A stretch of DNA of 64,000 bases from Paenibacillus sp. RC67 (GTDB lineage: Bacteria; Bacillota; Bacilli; Paenibacillales; NBRC-103111): positions 5,231,501-5,295,500 of the forward strand of contig NZ_CP125098.1 of the NCBI RefSeq assembly GCF_030020805.1, given 5' to 3'. Under the pieces are notes generated by a model that worked only from the letters and a program-made list of their open reading frames with translations, ran no database searches and was not told where the DNA came from. Positions 33,868 through 43,541 of this stretch are shown one piece after another. The translations under genes were made by a program, and so were the position numbers. How positions within the stretch are numbered: the stretch's first letter is position 1; every line of letters begins with the position of its first letter.

Positions 33868-34386
33868 TTATATGAGTGTTTTGGTCATTATAAAATCTAT
33901 TTGTTCTTCATCACCCATATAGAAAGAGTGGGCTCCTGTTTGAACAAACCCCATTTTCTTATAAAAAGCAATAGCATTTTCATTTTTTTCCCATACGCCT
34001 AGCCAGATTTTCTTTTTATCATATTCCATCGTAATTTCTATAGCTTTATTTAGCAGATATTTACCCAGCCCATGTTTTTGAAATTTGCTCATTATATAAA
34101 TCCTCTCGATTTCAAGTGATTCATCACCCATTTCTTCAGACTGAGCATCATTGGTATTGACCTTTAAATATCCAGCAACTTCACTATTAAAATAAACAAA
34201 AAAGAATTGCGAAGATATATTGGACAATTCTTTTTCTATTTGTTTTAAGTTAAATGCTCTTTCCAAGTAGGCTTTCATATTTTTAGGTGAATTTTGATTC
34301 ATAAAAGTTTCATTAAATGTTTCAACACTAATTTCTTGAAGTAAGCCTATATCTTCTAACGTGCACTTTTTTGTATTTAGTGTCAT
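33868..34386 (-). CDS. GNAT family N-acetyltransferase
   Basis: 172 residues. The acetyl-CoA loop is in RIYIMSKFQKHGLGKYLLNKAIE (Q/R-x-x-G-x-G/A type), followed by WLGVWEKNENAIAFYKKMGF. It lies 24 bases after a MarR regulator gene and probably belongs to the same MarR-controlled operon. Substrate unknown; small polyamine or peptide acetyltransferases look similar. Confidence 0.9.
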   Translation of the reverse strand: MTLNTKKCTLEDIGLLQEISVETFNETFMNQNSPKNMKAYLERAFNLKQIEKELSNISSQFFFVYFNSEVAGYLKVNTNDAQSEEMGDESLEIERIYIMSKFQKHGLGKYLLNKAIEITMEYDKKKIWLGVWEKNENAIAFYKKMGFVQTGAHSFYMGDEEQIDFIMTKTLI

Positions 34387-34410
34387 TCTATTTGTCCTCC
34401 TATTAATAAA

Positions 34411-34863
34411 TCAATAATTTCTCTTGTTTCCCTTTTTTACAAACTCCCAGTCTTTTTCTACATTTTTTCTGACTCTTTGCAGCAGGCTAAAAATGGTTTC
34501 TACTTCACTTTCGGAGAATTCAGATAGTGCGACCATATTGGAATAATCGTTTTCCCTTTTTAAAAAAGGATAAACATTTTTCCCTTTCTCTGTTGGAAAG
34601 AGTTTTTTAATTTTTTTGTTATGTTTATCATCATTTTTTTCAATAAATCCATTAATTTCAAGATTTTTTATAGCACGAGCAGCTGTTGTTCTATCTACTT
34701 TTATCTTCTCAGCTAACTTTTCTTGAATGATTCCTGGGTTTTCACATATTCGCACAAGGTACAAATACTGCCCTTTTGTAAGGTCATATTCTTTAAATTC
34801 TATATTACTTATAGAATCTAATGCCCTTGCTATCATTCCAATTTCACGAAGAATTTCCTTCAT
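34411..34863 (-). CDS. MarR family transcriptional regulator
   Basis: 150 residues, winged HTH with IIQEKLAEKIKVDRTTAARAIKNLE recognition helix region and wing KNDDKHNKKIKKLFPTEKG. Precedes the GNAT gene. Two copies of a palindrome lie in its upstream region and are probably its own operators. Confidence 0.93.
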   Translation of the reverse strand: MKEILREIGMIARALDSISNIEFKEYDLTKGQYLYLVRICENPGIIQEKLAEKIKVDRTTAARAIKNLEINGFIEKNDDKHNKKIKKLFPTEKGKNVYPFLKRENDYSNMVALSEFSESEVETIFSLLQRVRKNVEKDWEFVKKGNKRNY

Positions 34864-34886
34864 AATTACTCCTCATAACGTTTTTT

Positions 34887-34900
34887 ATTGCAAATGCAAT
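34887..34900. promoter_or_regulatory. MarR operator candidate 1
   Basis: ATTGCAAATGCAAT, a perfect inverted repeat (ATTGCA/TGCAAT) 24 bases upstream of the marR start. Confidence 0.65.
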
Positions 34901-34933
34901 AAAAATGATTTAAAACAAATTTAACCTATTTTT

Positions 34934-34947
34934 ATTGCATTTGCAAC
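34934..34947. promoter_or_regulatory. MarR operator candidate 2
   Basis: ATTGCATTTGCAAC, the same palindrome read from the other strand with one change, 47 bases from site 1. A pair spaced like this could bracket the promoter. Confidence 0.65.
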
Positions 34948-35206
34948 AAAAAATAATTTTATTGGACTACGTCCGGCAGTAGTTTTAGAAGCAACCGAAC
35001 CAATAGTTTTTTGTAGAGATGTACTAATTACATCATTTGTTACAATCGTCCAAACACTATTTCGATGTCTACATAAATTATGCATAAGCAGTCTCTGCGA
35101 TACGATGGATAGGTAAGTACAATATGTGGATAGATGTGGGCATGACTTTTAGCTTGAAGTTCATAAAGAAGAACGAATCAAAACGTTCGAAGGGAAGGAT
35201 GCTGAC

Positions 35207-36325
35207 ATGGGAGGATTCCGATCTCCTAACGTTTGGGTAATGACAACAGAGTTTAGTCCACTAATCATCGGTGGGCTTGGAACTGTTGCGACCAACCTAT
35301 CACAAGCGATGGGTAGAAAAAACATTAAGATTATCGTATGGAGTAAAGGTTCTGGCAAGCAAGTAACGTATACCCGTCAGAATGACTTACTTATAATTAG
35401 TGTTCCCCAAACTGCTCTTTATTTTGACAGTAGTAATCGTTCTTACAAAATCGGTTCTTTGAAACGAGCAGCCTCAAAATATATTAAGAGAAAACCGGAT
35501 GTCATTCATGTGCATAGTTTGGAGTATGCGAGGGAGGCATTGTTATACAAGAAAAGATATCGGATTCCCATTGTGTATACCTGCCACTCTTTAGTTGAAT
35601 CAAGACAAAGATGGGGAAAAATCTTAAAGGAAATTATTCTAGGTGCCGATCGAGTCGTTGCTCCAAGTAAATGGTTGAAGAATAACATTGTGAAGAGATA
35701 TCCAAAAGCTTCATCAAGGACAACAGTAATCCCCCATGGAGTAACGCCTTCCTCCCAAACATCAAAGGCCCCTTGGCATAAGATTCTCTACGTCGGAAGA
35801 ATGATTTCGTCCAAAGGGGTTTCCTCGTTAGTGGAGGCTACGGGTACGTTAGCGCGTAAGCATAATAAGCTCAGTTTAACGATCATCGGCAAAGGTTCTA
35901 GCAGATATCGAAATAGACTTGCTACCATCGCACGACGTAAAGGATTTGCATCGAAAGTACGATTTCTCGGTTTCCTTCCGCCACATAAACTAAAACATAA
36001 ATATGCATCCTTTGGTATAGTCGTCGTACCAAGTAAAAAGGGGGAATCATTTTGTCTTACAGCACTTGAAGCGATGGCTAGTGGTAACCCTCTTGTTTCC
36101 ACCCGTGCCGGCGGTTTAAAGGAACTTGTCAATTATCAAAACTCACAAATCATTCCATACGTTACTAGTAAAGCAATCGCATCATCGATCGAGCAAGTCT
36201 TGATAAACCCAACGAAAACAAAGTGGAGAATACGTAACGCCAAACTCAAGGCACGGCGCTATCGTTGGCCTGATATAGCTGAGCGATACAAAAAATTATT
36301 TGTACGCCTAAAAAGGAGGAAGTGA
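35207..36325 (+). CDS. GT4 family glycosyltransferase (CotSA-like)
   Basis: 372 residues. N-terminal TTEFSPLIIGGLGTV is the glycogen-synthase-like donor loop. The GT-B second domain has LYVGRMISSKGVSSLVEA and the retaining GT4 motif E-x7-E (ESFCLTALEAMASG). The C-terminus is very basic. It is followed without a gap by a CotS-like kinase gene, the same pairing as CotSA/CotS in Bacillus, which decorate the spore coat. A spore-surface saccharide role is inferred from this. Confidence 0.88.
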   Translation: MGGFRSPNVWVMTTEFSPLIIGGLGTVATNLSQAMGRKNIKIIVWSKGSGKQVTYTRQNDLLIISVPQTALYFDSSNRSYKIGSLKRAASKYIKRKPDVIHVHSLEYAREALLYKKRYRIPIVYTCHSLVESRQRWGKILKEIILGADRVVAPSKWLKNNIVKRYPKASSRTTVIPHGVTPSSQTSKAPWHKILYVGRMISSKGVSSLVEATGTLARKHNKLSLTIIGKGSSRYRNRLATIARRKGFASKVRFLGFLPPHKLKHKYASFGIVVVPSKKGESFCLTALEAMASGNPLVSTRAGGLKELVNYQNSQIIPYVTSKAIASSIEQVLINPTKTKWRIRNAKLKARRYRWPDIAERYKKLFVRLKRRK

Positions 36326-37342
36326 ATGGGTAAGAACAACTCTCGTGAAGCAGCGACATTGCTTACCAGGTTTAAGGTAAAGGCCAAACGAATAGACTAT
36401 GTCCAAAAAGGGGTTTATAGAGTTGTTTTGATCAATGGCAGTATGTATTGCTTGAAGCGTATGCCCTGCCCGGTGACTCGTTTGCATTGGATTGATAGAG
36501 CACTCCTTAGAGTTAAGAAAACAGGGTTTCCCAGAATGGCCTGGCGAAAGCCTTTGACGCGAGAGGGGAAACGATTATTCGTAAGAGCACATTCTAGAAC
36601 CAACTATATACTCACACCATGGATACAAGGAAGATGGCCTGATCCTCGTTCAAGTAAAGATATGCGCGCATGCGGAATTGCCTTAGCGAAATTTCACAGT
36701 GCTGGTCGGAACGTTGATTTATTCAAAGCTGGTTCTTCTAACATGTTGGGGAGTTGGCCAAGAATGCTTGGAATACAACACATTTTCTTGAAAAAGCATG
36801 TAACTACTGCCCATAAAAACGGGTTCCACAGGCAGATGGATCATCTTCTTAAGCAGCATGGCCATGAGATTTTGGGCTATTCTAAAGCAGCTTCTCGGGG
36901 TTTACTTAATTCTAAGTACAAGGCAATTTGCAGTGGAAGCCGAAATAGGGCTACATTGTGTCATGGAGATGGTGGACCGACAAATTTTATTATAAATAGT
37001 ACAGGAACCCATCTGATCGACTTTGAAACCCTCCGATTCGACTTACGCGCTTACGAATTATACAGGGTCCTGTATAATTCATGTAAAGACCATAGCTGGA
37101 ATTTTGCGATCGCCCGCTCCATCCTTGACGGTTATCAATCGGTTAACAAACTCAATAAAGAAGATTTTGCTCTTTTGAAGGTCTGGCTACGTTTTCCTCA
37201 AACGACGTACCTTTTACTCAGGAAATTTAATCATAGAAGTCTAAAAGATAAAACAACTTCGGAGAAAGAATTTCTGCGAGCTCTTAAGGACGAAAGGAGA
37301 ATTACCTTGTTTCTTAAGCATTTAGACAAATATGCGAGATAA
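36326..37342 (+). CDS. CotS-like spore coat kinase-fold protein
   Basis: 338 residues of the aminoglycoside-phosphotransferase/CotS fold. LCHGDGGPTNFII matches the catalytic loop (HGD-x5-N) and LIDFETLRFD the metal-binding D-F-E-x-x-x-x-D segment. Near the start KAKRIDYVQKGVYRVVLINGSMYCLKR lines up with the CotS N-lobe. The ATG follows the glycosyltransferase stop directly (TGAATG) with AAAGGAGG upstream. Very basic, like its neighbour. Confidence 0.85.
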   Translation: MGKNNSREAATLLTRFKVKAKRIDYVQKGVYRVVLINGSMYCLKRMPCPVTRLHWIDRALLRVKKTGFPRMAWRKPLTREGKRLFVRAHSRTNYILTPWIQGRWPDPRSSKDMRACGIALAKFHSAGRNVDLFKAGSSNMLGSWPRMLGIQHIFLKKHVTTAHKNGFHRQMDHLLKQHGHEILGYSKAASRGLLNSKYKAICSGSRNRATLCHGDGGPTNFIINSTGTHLIDFETLRFDLRAYELYRVLYNSCKDHSWNFAIARSILDGYQSVNKLNKEDFALLKVWLRFPQTTYLLLRKFNHRSLKDKTTSEKEFLRALKDERRITLFLKHLDKYAR

Positions 37343-37360
37343 TTATTATGGCTTTGCCGA

Positions 37361-37387
37361 TCCGTTGCGTTAAACGGAGCTTTTTTC
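37361..37387 (+). terminator. Terminator of the glycosyltransferase/CotS pair
   Basis: TCCGTT / AACGGA stem followed by GCTTTTTT. Confidence 0.65.
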
Positions 37388-37441
37388 TAATAAGGGATAA
37401 GCGTTATATGCTATAATTGCGCCGTTTTTTTACGCGAACTA

Positions 37442-37518
37442 ATATGACAATTAAACGAGCAGGCTGCAAGGCATCTGCTCGTTGTTACTGTTCAACTATT
37501 GTATCCGTTAGTTCAACG
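37442..37518. repeat. Dispersed intergenic repeat copy
   Basis: Stem GAGCAG ... CTGCTC, then the right arm TTCAACTATTGTATCCGTTA. It overlaps the end of paiB and could act as its terminator. Confidence 0.7.
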
Positions 37519-38125
37519 ACTTAAGATTTTGTTTCATCAATGAGGCAATTTTTTGCTCGTCTGACTTGTTAATCTTTTCTAATTGCTCTATTACAAGTCC
37601 CTGTCGTTGTGCGGAATGATTTTGGCTTAACTTTGCTTTTCCTTCTATACTATTTATTTTTATCTTAAAGGCTTGAACTCCTTTATTCATGCCATTTAGA
37701 AACTCTGGATCTACGTCCTGCAGCCTGTAAGAACTATCACTGGCCTCGTACTTTAATACCATATCATTTAAAGATGCCATTATCTCTTGTTCGTCCTCGA
37801 TGAATTCGATTTCCCCATATACGTGAACGGTCACGTAGTTCCACGTTGGCACAGCCTTGTTTGTCTCATACCAAGAGGGAGAAATATAACAATGCGGACC
37901 ATGAAATATCGCCAATACAAGTTGATTTCTTATATCTTTCCATTGAGGATTAGGACGAGCAAAATGTCCGTATAAATACTGATAATTGGTGTCTAGAATT
38001 AAAGGCAAATGGGTAGCATAGGGTACTCCCTCAAGTTGAGAAAACAAAGTAGCGAAGCTATTTTCTCTCATAATTTTGTGGGAAACAACTAAATCCGTAA
38101 TTTTGAAATGGGACGGTATATACAT
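37508..38125 (-). CDS. paiB: PaiB-type FMN-binding negative transcriptional regulator
   Basis: 205 residues. MYIPSHFKITD, PYATHLPLIL, HFARPNPQW and the region FHGPHCYISPSWYETNKAVPTWNYVTVHVYG are hallmarks of PaiB/FMN-binding split-barrel proteins. In Bacillus PaiB represses sporulation and degradative enzyme genes. No paiA acetyltransferase gene is adjacent. The stop codon lies inside the repeat copy at 37442-37518. Confidence 0.92.
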   Translation of the reverse strand: MYIPSHFKITDLVVSHKIMRENSFATLFSQLEGVPYATHLPLILDTNYQYLYGHFARPNPQWKDIRNQLVLAIFHGPHCYISPSWYETNKAVPTWNYVTVHVYGEIEFIEDEQEIMASLNDMVLKYEASDSSYRLQDVDPEFLNGMNKGVQAFKIKINSIEGKAKLSQNHSAQRQGLVIEQLEKINKSDEQKIASLMKQNLKSLN

Positions 38126-38315
38126 ATGTTTCTCTCCTCTTTATGCTTCTTTAGTACAATAATAAAGCGGTAGAGTGGCCTTGTAGAAGAACCAATTTCA
38201 ATAAATTTCATTGTGCCAATTATTAAATTATCCTGCCCGTGAGCGCAACGGCTTTACTTCTACCTAAGATACGGTTCACTTCACATCTCATTGGCAAAGT
38301 ATTGTACATGCTTTA

Positions 38316-40094
38316 TCAACTGCCTACGACTAATGGTTTTATGTCCTCCGTATTTTTTACAACAACATTTCCACCTGCTACATACTGATTTTGGAAAAGC
38401 AAATCATAGGTTTCGTTTCTGTTACGTAGGTTTTTATGGGTATCAAAAGCTACCATCACGCCTTCTTTTAAAACCATCACCTTGTCGCAGTCCAAAATAG
38501 TAGATAAACGGTGAGCAATGGAAATCATGGTTTTCCCCGATGAAAGGTTCTTGAGTTCTGTAATGATGTCATTCTCATTTCCGTTGTCAAGAGCGCTTGT
38601 ACTTTCATCAAAAATTAGGATGTCCCTGTCCTGTAAAAAAGCACGAGCAATAGATAGGCGCTGTCTCTGGCCCCCTGAAAGTTTTACACCTTTTTCTCCG
38701 ATTATCGTATCTAATTTATTCTGCAAGGTTTCAATAAAGTCATAAATACTCGCTCTGCGGCAGCACTCTATCAATTCCGCATCGGTTGCGTCGGCCTTTG
38801 CCAGTAATAGGTTTTCTCTGATCGTCATATTGAAAAGAACCGGTTCCTGCACAACTATACTAACTTTTTCTGACAGACTCTCGCTGTTCACAGTGTATAT
38901 ATCAATGCCGCCAATGCGTACAATACCACCTTGCGGTTTAATCTTCCCTGTCAACAGTTTAGCGATGGTAGACTTACCGCTGCCGCTTTTTCCGACGATT
39001 GCCAGATGTTCACCCTTACTCACGGAGAACGAAATACCGCCAAGAGCAAATGAATCGTTTCCCTCATATGTAAATTTCAGATTTTCAACATGAATATCTG
39101 TTCCGTCAATTTTCTTATAGGGTCTCTTACCTATTTCTAAATTCAGTATCTCGACAACTTTTTCGATATTCACCGAATCATTCTTAAAATTTATTATGGA
39201 ATTACTTATGTTTTCTATATTCCCGAAAAACTGCCCGTAAAAGCTGATAAAAACGAGCAACCCACCGACTTGCGAGTAACCCATAATTACAAATAATCCG
39301 CCAATAAAATAGATAAATAACTGGGTAATGAAGTTTTTCGTGAAGAACGAATAGGTAATCCCTAGATGCAAATAGAACTTGTTTAGAAACCAAATATGCC
39401 TTATCTTCTTGTAGTGTCCGTTTAATTCATCAAGTTGCCCGTCTTCAAGGTTGTTGATCTTGATATCCTTCCAGTTTTGAAAAGTCGAGTGTAAAAAGGT
39501 TTCATATCTTGTTTGCAGTTTCCTTATTTCCTCTCCGGTTTTCTTCGTTTTTCCTCCCAAAAAATTAACCGTTAAAAAAGATATCGGAACAAAAATAAAA
39601 CTGAAAAGCGCGATCCGCCAGTCGTAACACAGCAAAATAACCGCCAGCGCAAAAGCGTAACCGACGCCGTAAGTAAAATCTAGTATATGGGTCGTAAAAA
39701 AATTCCCGGCAACAGTAGAATCGCTTTCAATCCGACTCTTAACGTCGCCAATGCTATATTTGCTATATACATCATGATCAAGGCTGGTATACTTCTTCAA
39801 CAATTTATTCTTTATTCTCAGGTCATATTTCAGTATTAACCGGTTTGAAAACCTCTTACTGACTGTGATCCCGATTGTCGCGAACAGGAAAACAGCCAGA
39901 TAACCGATGATGACAGGTGAAAGCTCGTTCATATTTTTTTCCACTAAAACGCGATTCACCAAAAACGAGTACAAGAACAAAGGAATAAGCCCGAATATTA
40001 AGTTCCACACCTTGAAAAAGCCAAGCGCAATCAATGGCTTGTTAATGCCATCTATATCCCGAGTTAATGCCTTAAAGCTATCCAACCGATTCAT
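38316..40094 (-). CDS. ABC exporter, fused membrane/ATPase subunit 2
   Basis: About 592 residues. Six-helix type-1 exporter domain then ATPase with Walker A GKSGSGKST, signature LSGGQRQRLSIARA, Walker B ILIFDESTSALD, and switch His in ISIAHRLST. ATG at 40094 is chosen because GGAG lies 9 bases upstream; it overlaps the end of the partner gene by 17 bases. Both half-transporters probably form a heterodimer. The exported compound is unknown. Confidence 0.92.
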   Translation of the reverse strand: MNRLDSFKALTRDIDGINKPLIALGFFKVWNLIFGLIPLFLYSFLVNRVLVEKNMNELSPVIIGYLAVFLFATIGITVSKRFSNRLILKYDLRIKNKLLKKYTSLDHDVYSKYSIGDVKSRIESDSTVAGNFFTTHILDFTYGVGYAFALAVILLCYDWRIALFSFIFVPISFLTVNFLGGKTKKTGEEIRKLQTRYETFLHSTFQNWKDIKINNLEDGQLDELNGHYKKIRHIWFLNKFYLHLGITYSFFTKNFITQLFIYFIGGLFVIMGYSQVGGLLVFISFYGQFFGNIENISNSIINFKNDSVNIEKVVEILNLEIGKRPYKKIDGTDIHVENLKFTYEGNDSFALGGISFSVSKGEHLAIVGKSGSGKSTIAKLLTGKIKPQGGIVRIGGIDIYTVNSESLSEKVSIVVQEPVLFNMTIRENLLLAKADATDAELIECCRRASIYDFIETLQNKLDTIIGEKGVKLSGGQRQRLSIARAFLQDRDILIFDESTSALDNGNENDIITELKNLSSGKTMISIAHRLSTILDCDKVMVLKEGVMVAFDTHKNLRNRNETYDLLFQNQYVAGGNVVVKNTEDIKPLVVGS

Positions 40095-41823
40095 AAGCTT
40101 CATCTCCAATATACTGTTCGCGGAATAAGTCTATATACGTTTCATTACTATTAATCAGCACGTCGTGAGTATCAAAGCCTGCAACAACGCCGTCCGCTAA
40201 AACCGCGATTTTATCACAGTATTTGATGGTGGAAAAACGGTGGGCGATTATAATAAGCGTCCGATCTTCCGACATATCCCTCATTATGCTCCTAATAAGC
40301 GCTTCGTTCTGGCTGTCAAGGAACGATGTGGCTTCATCGAGGATCAAAATCTTGGGATTCTTGACTAATATCCTGGCGATAGCCAGACGCTGCTTCTGCC
40401 CGCCGGATAATTCTTGCCCGTCAGTTCCAAGCAGGGTGTCCAGTCCGTTTGGAAGTGTCAGGTAAACATCATAAAGAGCGGCTTGCTTAAGCGCTTCCAG
40501 CAACGCATCATCATGATCCTTGTTATTCGTAAATGAAAGATTGTAACGCAGGGTATGATCATAAAGGATTGTCTCCTGATGGACAATACCCACCTGGCTC
40601 CGCAAGCTATGCAGGTTATATTCATTGACATTCATTCCATCGATTAGAAGCTCGCCGCCGTTAACGTTATATAAATTGTAGAGCAGGTTCGCCATCGATG
40701 TTTTACCAGCGCCGCTCCTTCCGACAATGCCAATTGTGCTTCCTGCATCAACACGGAGATTGAATCCGTTCAGAACATGCTTATCTTCGGTGTACCCAAA
40801 AGTGACATTGTTAAATTCAATCGTGCCATCCTTAATTTGCTTCGGAGGATGGCTTTCTTTGTAATCTTCTTCGTCTTCATTCAGAATATCCACGACACGT
40901 TGTAAGGAGACAAGTTGCTTCCCGGCATCCATAATTTTGCCGTTTATGGTGCTGAAGTAGTTTACAGCCATATTGAAATAGCTTACGGCGGCTACAAAAA
41001 CGCCGAGCTTCATCTGGCCTTTAACAATGAAATAAGCACAGGTCACAAATATCACCAGTTGCGCGATAAGCATAATGAACGAATTAACCCTTTCTGCCGT
41101 CACTTCGATTCTTCCGCTTACCACGTTCATTTTATTGATGGCTGTCGTTTTTCTTAAATAAAACCTCGTTACTTGTTTACGTGCGTTAAGGATTTTTATC
41201 TCCTGCAAATTTTTCACGATTTCAAACAAGTAAGAGGATAGTTTGCCCTGTTCCTTTGAAATATCCTTCCTGACATTTTGCGATTTTTTCTTGAAATGTT
41301 TCGAGGTAAAAAACACGACGGGAACCAGAACGACTGTGAAAACTCCTAAAAGTAGATTGTAGTAAAACATGAAGCAGACAGCGAATAGTATATGTAAAAA
41401 GTTAGAGTATCCCCAAAGACTGCTCTGAAATACGAGATTTCCAATATCCGTGGTGTCATTGTTCATTCGGCTGATCATATCTCCGCTGTACATCCCGGAG
41501 AGGTCTTTCCCTTTTTTATGTAATATCTTCTTGAATAGAGCCCGCCGTATATCAAAGACAAAACCCGTCATCAACTGTGACTGAATGAGATTGTTTAACG
41601 TCATAACGATAAACTGATTGAAAAATAGTATGCCAGCATAGATAAAGCACAAATTCAAAAAGGCAGTCATGTCTTTATCATAAAAAGCGATATTAACAAT
41701 TTTCCCGTTGAGGAACGGAAAAATCAAATTAGTCAACGTCGCTAATGTAGTGATGATGAACCCACATAAAAATACCCATTTGTGCATCAACACAAATTTT
41801 GTGACCCATTGCCTTGTCGTCAT
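40078..41823 (-). CDS. ABC exporter, fused membrane/ATPase subunit 1
   Basis: 581 residues, same layout as its partner: membrane domain (about 1-320), Walker A GRSGAGKTS, signature LSGGQKQRLAIARI, Walker B ILILDEATSFLD, switch His in IIIAHRFST. Both subunits keep the Walker B Glu, unlike many heterodimers in which one site is degenerate. A short broken frame lies upstream at 41883-42030. Confidence 0.92.
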   Translation of the reverse strand: MTTRQWVTKFVLMHKWVFLCGFIITTLATLTNLIFPFLNGKIVNIAFYDKDMTAFLNLCFIYAGILFFNQFIVMTLNNLIQSQLMTGFVFDIRRALFKKILHKKGKDLSGMYSGDMISRMNNDTTDIGNLVFQSSLWGYSNFLHILFAVCFMFYYNLLLGVFTVVLVPVVFFTSKHFKKKSQNVRKDISKEQGKLSSYLFEIVKNLQEIKILNARKQVTRFYLRKTTAINKMNVVSGRIEVTAERVNSFIMLIAQLVIFVTCAYFIVKGQMKLGVFVAAVSYFNMAVNYFSTINGKIMDAGKQLVSLQRVVDILNEDEEDYKESHPPKQIKDGTIEFNNVTFGYTEDKHVLNGFNLRVDAGSTIGIVGRSGAGKTSMANLLYNLYNVNGGELLIDGMNVNEYNLHSLRSQVGIVHQETILYDHTLRYNLSFTNNKDHDDALLEALKQAALYDVYLTLPNGLDTLLGTDGQELSGGQKQRLAIARILVKNPKILILDEATSFLDSQNEALIRSIMRDMSEDRTLIIIAHRFSTIKYCDKIAVLADGVVAGFDTHDVLINSNETYIDLFREQYIGDEAYESVG

Positions 41824-41882
41824 AAATGCACCTCTCTTATCTATAGCAGATATGGATAACGCTCACGCCTCTTGATCATTGG

Positions 41883-42030
41883 CTAATGGCCCAAATAAAG
41901 TAATTTTTCGAGTTCTGGGAGTGTAGTTACACTGAACCATTTATCAGCAGTATTAGCCCAATTTTTTTTGTTCTAAAACCCTTTTATTATCAAGAGTGTT
42001 TTTTCTTGAATTTAATAATATATTGCTCAT
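41883..42030 (-). pseudogene. Short frameshifted gene remnant upstream of the ABC exporter
   Basis: ATG at 42030 with GAAGGATG about 6 bases upstream gives MSNILLNSRKNTLDNKRVLE, then a run of eight A residues breaks the frame. The shifted frame continues WANTADKWFSVTTLPELEK to a TAG. The W-x3-AD-x-W segment resembles the start of class I SAM methyltransferases, suggesting a truncated methyltransferase. A secreted-peptide precursor for the exporter is a less likely reading. Confidence 0.4.
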
Positions 42031-42245
42031 TTAAACATCCTTCTTAATTCTTGGTTTCGAATGCTACCTATCGTAAAATATAATATCTTATTTTACAAAC
42101 CTCAAAAACGCATGTTCGCTATTTTGCATAGATTTACACATTCACATTACAACGCCTAAATTCAGGATTTTCAGAAAATAACAACTCTGTTTATCTCTAC
42201 AAACCTTAGATTTCCTCATCTTTCCTCTGTTAGTACATTTAGCTA

Positions 42246-42330
42246 AACTGCCCGTTAATTTAATGAAAAACAGCCGATCATGATGGTCGACTGCCGCGGT
42301 GTCTTTATTCAACTATTGTACCCGTTAGCG
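42246..42330. repeat. Dispersed intergenic repeat, full copy
   Basis: AACTGCCCGTTAATTTAATG, CAGCCGATCATGATGGTCGACTG stem, then TTATTCAACTATTGTACCCGTTAG: all three parts of the family in order. Confidence 0.8.
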
Positions 42331-42340
42331 TTGCAAACAG

Positions 42341-42563
42341 CTAAAACGGAGTAAATATTAACCTGCTTCCATCGAGTTCTTTACATTTATGGGCTAATTC
42401 AATTACGTCATCGATAGCTGCAATCTGATAAATCAGCCCAAAATTCATAATTAGGGCTTTTCTCTTCTTGTACCAGATACAATTCATTGTTTTCGCTTTC
42501 GATTCTAGCTAGGTTTTTTCCGCTTGCACTTTGCCATATAATTCTAAATATTTATTCACTCCC
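42341..42563 (-). pseudogene. Frameshifted fragment of an unknown small protein
   Basis: A minus-strand frame reads SASGKNLARIESENNELYLV and on to FWADLSD, then shifts to IAAIDDVIELAHKCKELDGS with the stop at 42341. The two halves join smoothly if one base is restored, but no start codon is seen. Family not recognised. Confidence 0.45.
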
Positions 42564-42734
42564 AAAAGTATCCAAATAATATTTTACTGAATGGAGACAG
42601 CATTTCATGCTACCTCCGCAGCTACAGTAATGGGGAGATAGTTGTTGAAGTATTGCTAATTCAACCGCTTGTCCCTCCACTGGTTGGCTAACGAGCTGCG
42701 CAAAGCGTCTGGTCAAGAAGAAGAGTAAAGAGAA

Positions 42735-42769
42735 ACAACCAAAACTCCGTTTAGTCGGAGCTTGGTTGT
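42735..42769 (-). terminator. Terminator of the YjcZ-type gene
   Basis: ACAACCAA ... CTCCG / CGGAG ... TTGGTTGT long hairpin; minus-strand T-rich tail (TTTCTCTTTACTCTT). Confidence 0.75.
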
Positions 42770-42780
42770 TGGGAAAATTA

Positions 42781-42900
42781 TTAAATAAAACTACGACCTA
42801 TAATGACTAAAAGAATGAAAAGTACCAAGATGACGCCAACACTAGTAAAGGCACCGCCACAACTAAATCCACCGCCTAAACCGCCTAATCCAAATCCCAT
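42781..42900 (-). CDS. YjcZ family small sporulation protein
   Basis: 39 residues. Starts MGFGLGGLGGGFSCGG and ends with a hydrophobic helix VGVILVLFILLVIIGRSFI. Gly-rich head, one Cys and a C-terminal membrane helix are the pattern of YjcZ/SscA-type spore assembly peptides. GAAAGGAGG lies 8 bases before the ATG. Single gene with its own terminator. Confidence 0.88.
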   Translation of the reverse strand: MGFGLGGLGGGFSCGGAFTSVGVILVLFILLVIIGRSFI

Positions 42901-43208
42901 TGTTATGTCCTCCTTTCAATAATGAAATTTTGAAATTAAGGAGTGTGTTATCCCAAGACCAAGATATGTCGTTCAAGGTTGATGTGATTGGACGAATATA
43001 CATAGGGTATAAATGGGATTGAAGTAAGTATGCTCTAATAGACTCCTACCTAATTATCATTTTTTTATGATTGACATCAAATAAAAAGCAAATCATATAA
43101 TTTTGTCGATGAACCTCCTCGTTCAATGACTCTCATGAATTTTGAAGTGGACTAACAACTGATTCTTCGGGATTGAGGGCTTTTTTCGTTTAATATAGAC
43201 TTATTGAG

Positions 43209-43330
43209 TTATGATTCATGTACGAGGTCCTTATTAGCAAGTAAAAAGTATTGTTGCTGGTCTTTGGCTGTAATGATTATGCGCCCATGAGCATCATAAT
43301 CCATATCTAGTATATCCGTAGCCTTCAGAG
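43209..43330 (-). pseudogene. Fragment of an unknown gene
   Basis: Open minus-strand frame ILDMDYDAHGRIIITAKDQQ continuing to a TAA at 43209, without RBS or plausible start. Probably the C-terminus of a decayed gene. The remaining non-coding sequence from 42901 to 43780 holds only a repeat copy. Confidence 0.3.
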
Positions 43331-43541
43331 TTTTTAATCACTTCCTGAGAACTGTAGATTTGATGCATATATTGTGATCACAAAAGAAGAAAACAGAATG
43401 GGCTGAAATTATTCCATTATTTGCACAAAATGGGGTTTCATATTGTCAACAAATCTATTTTAGAAAAATACACTGGTAATATGGTTAACAATGACTTTTG
43501 CGAAATATGTGTTCCTATAAAACGGTTATAAGTAACGATAT

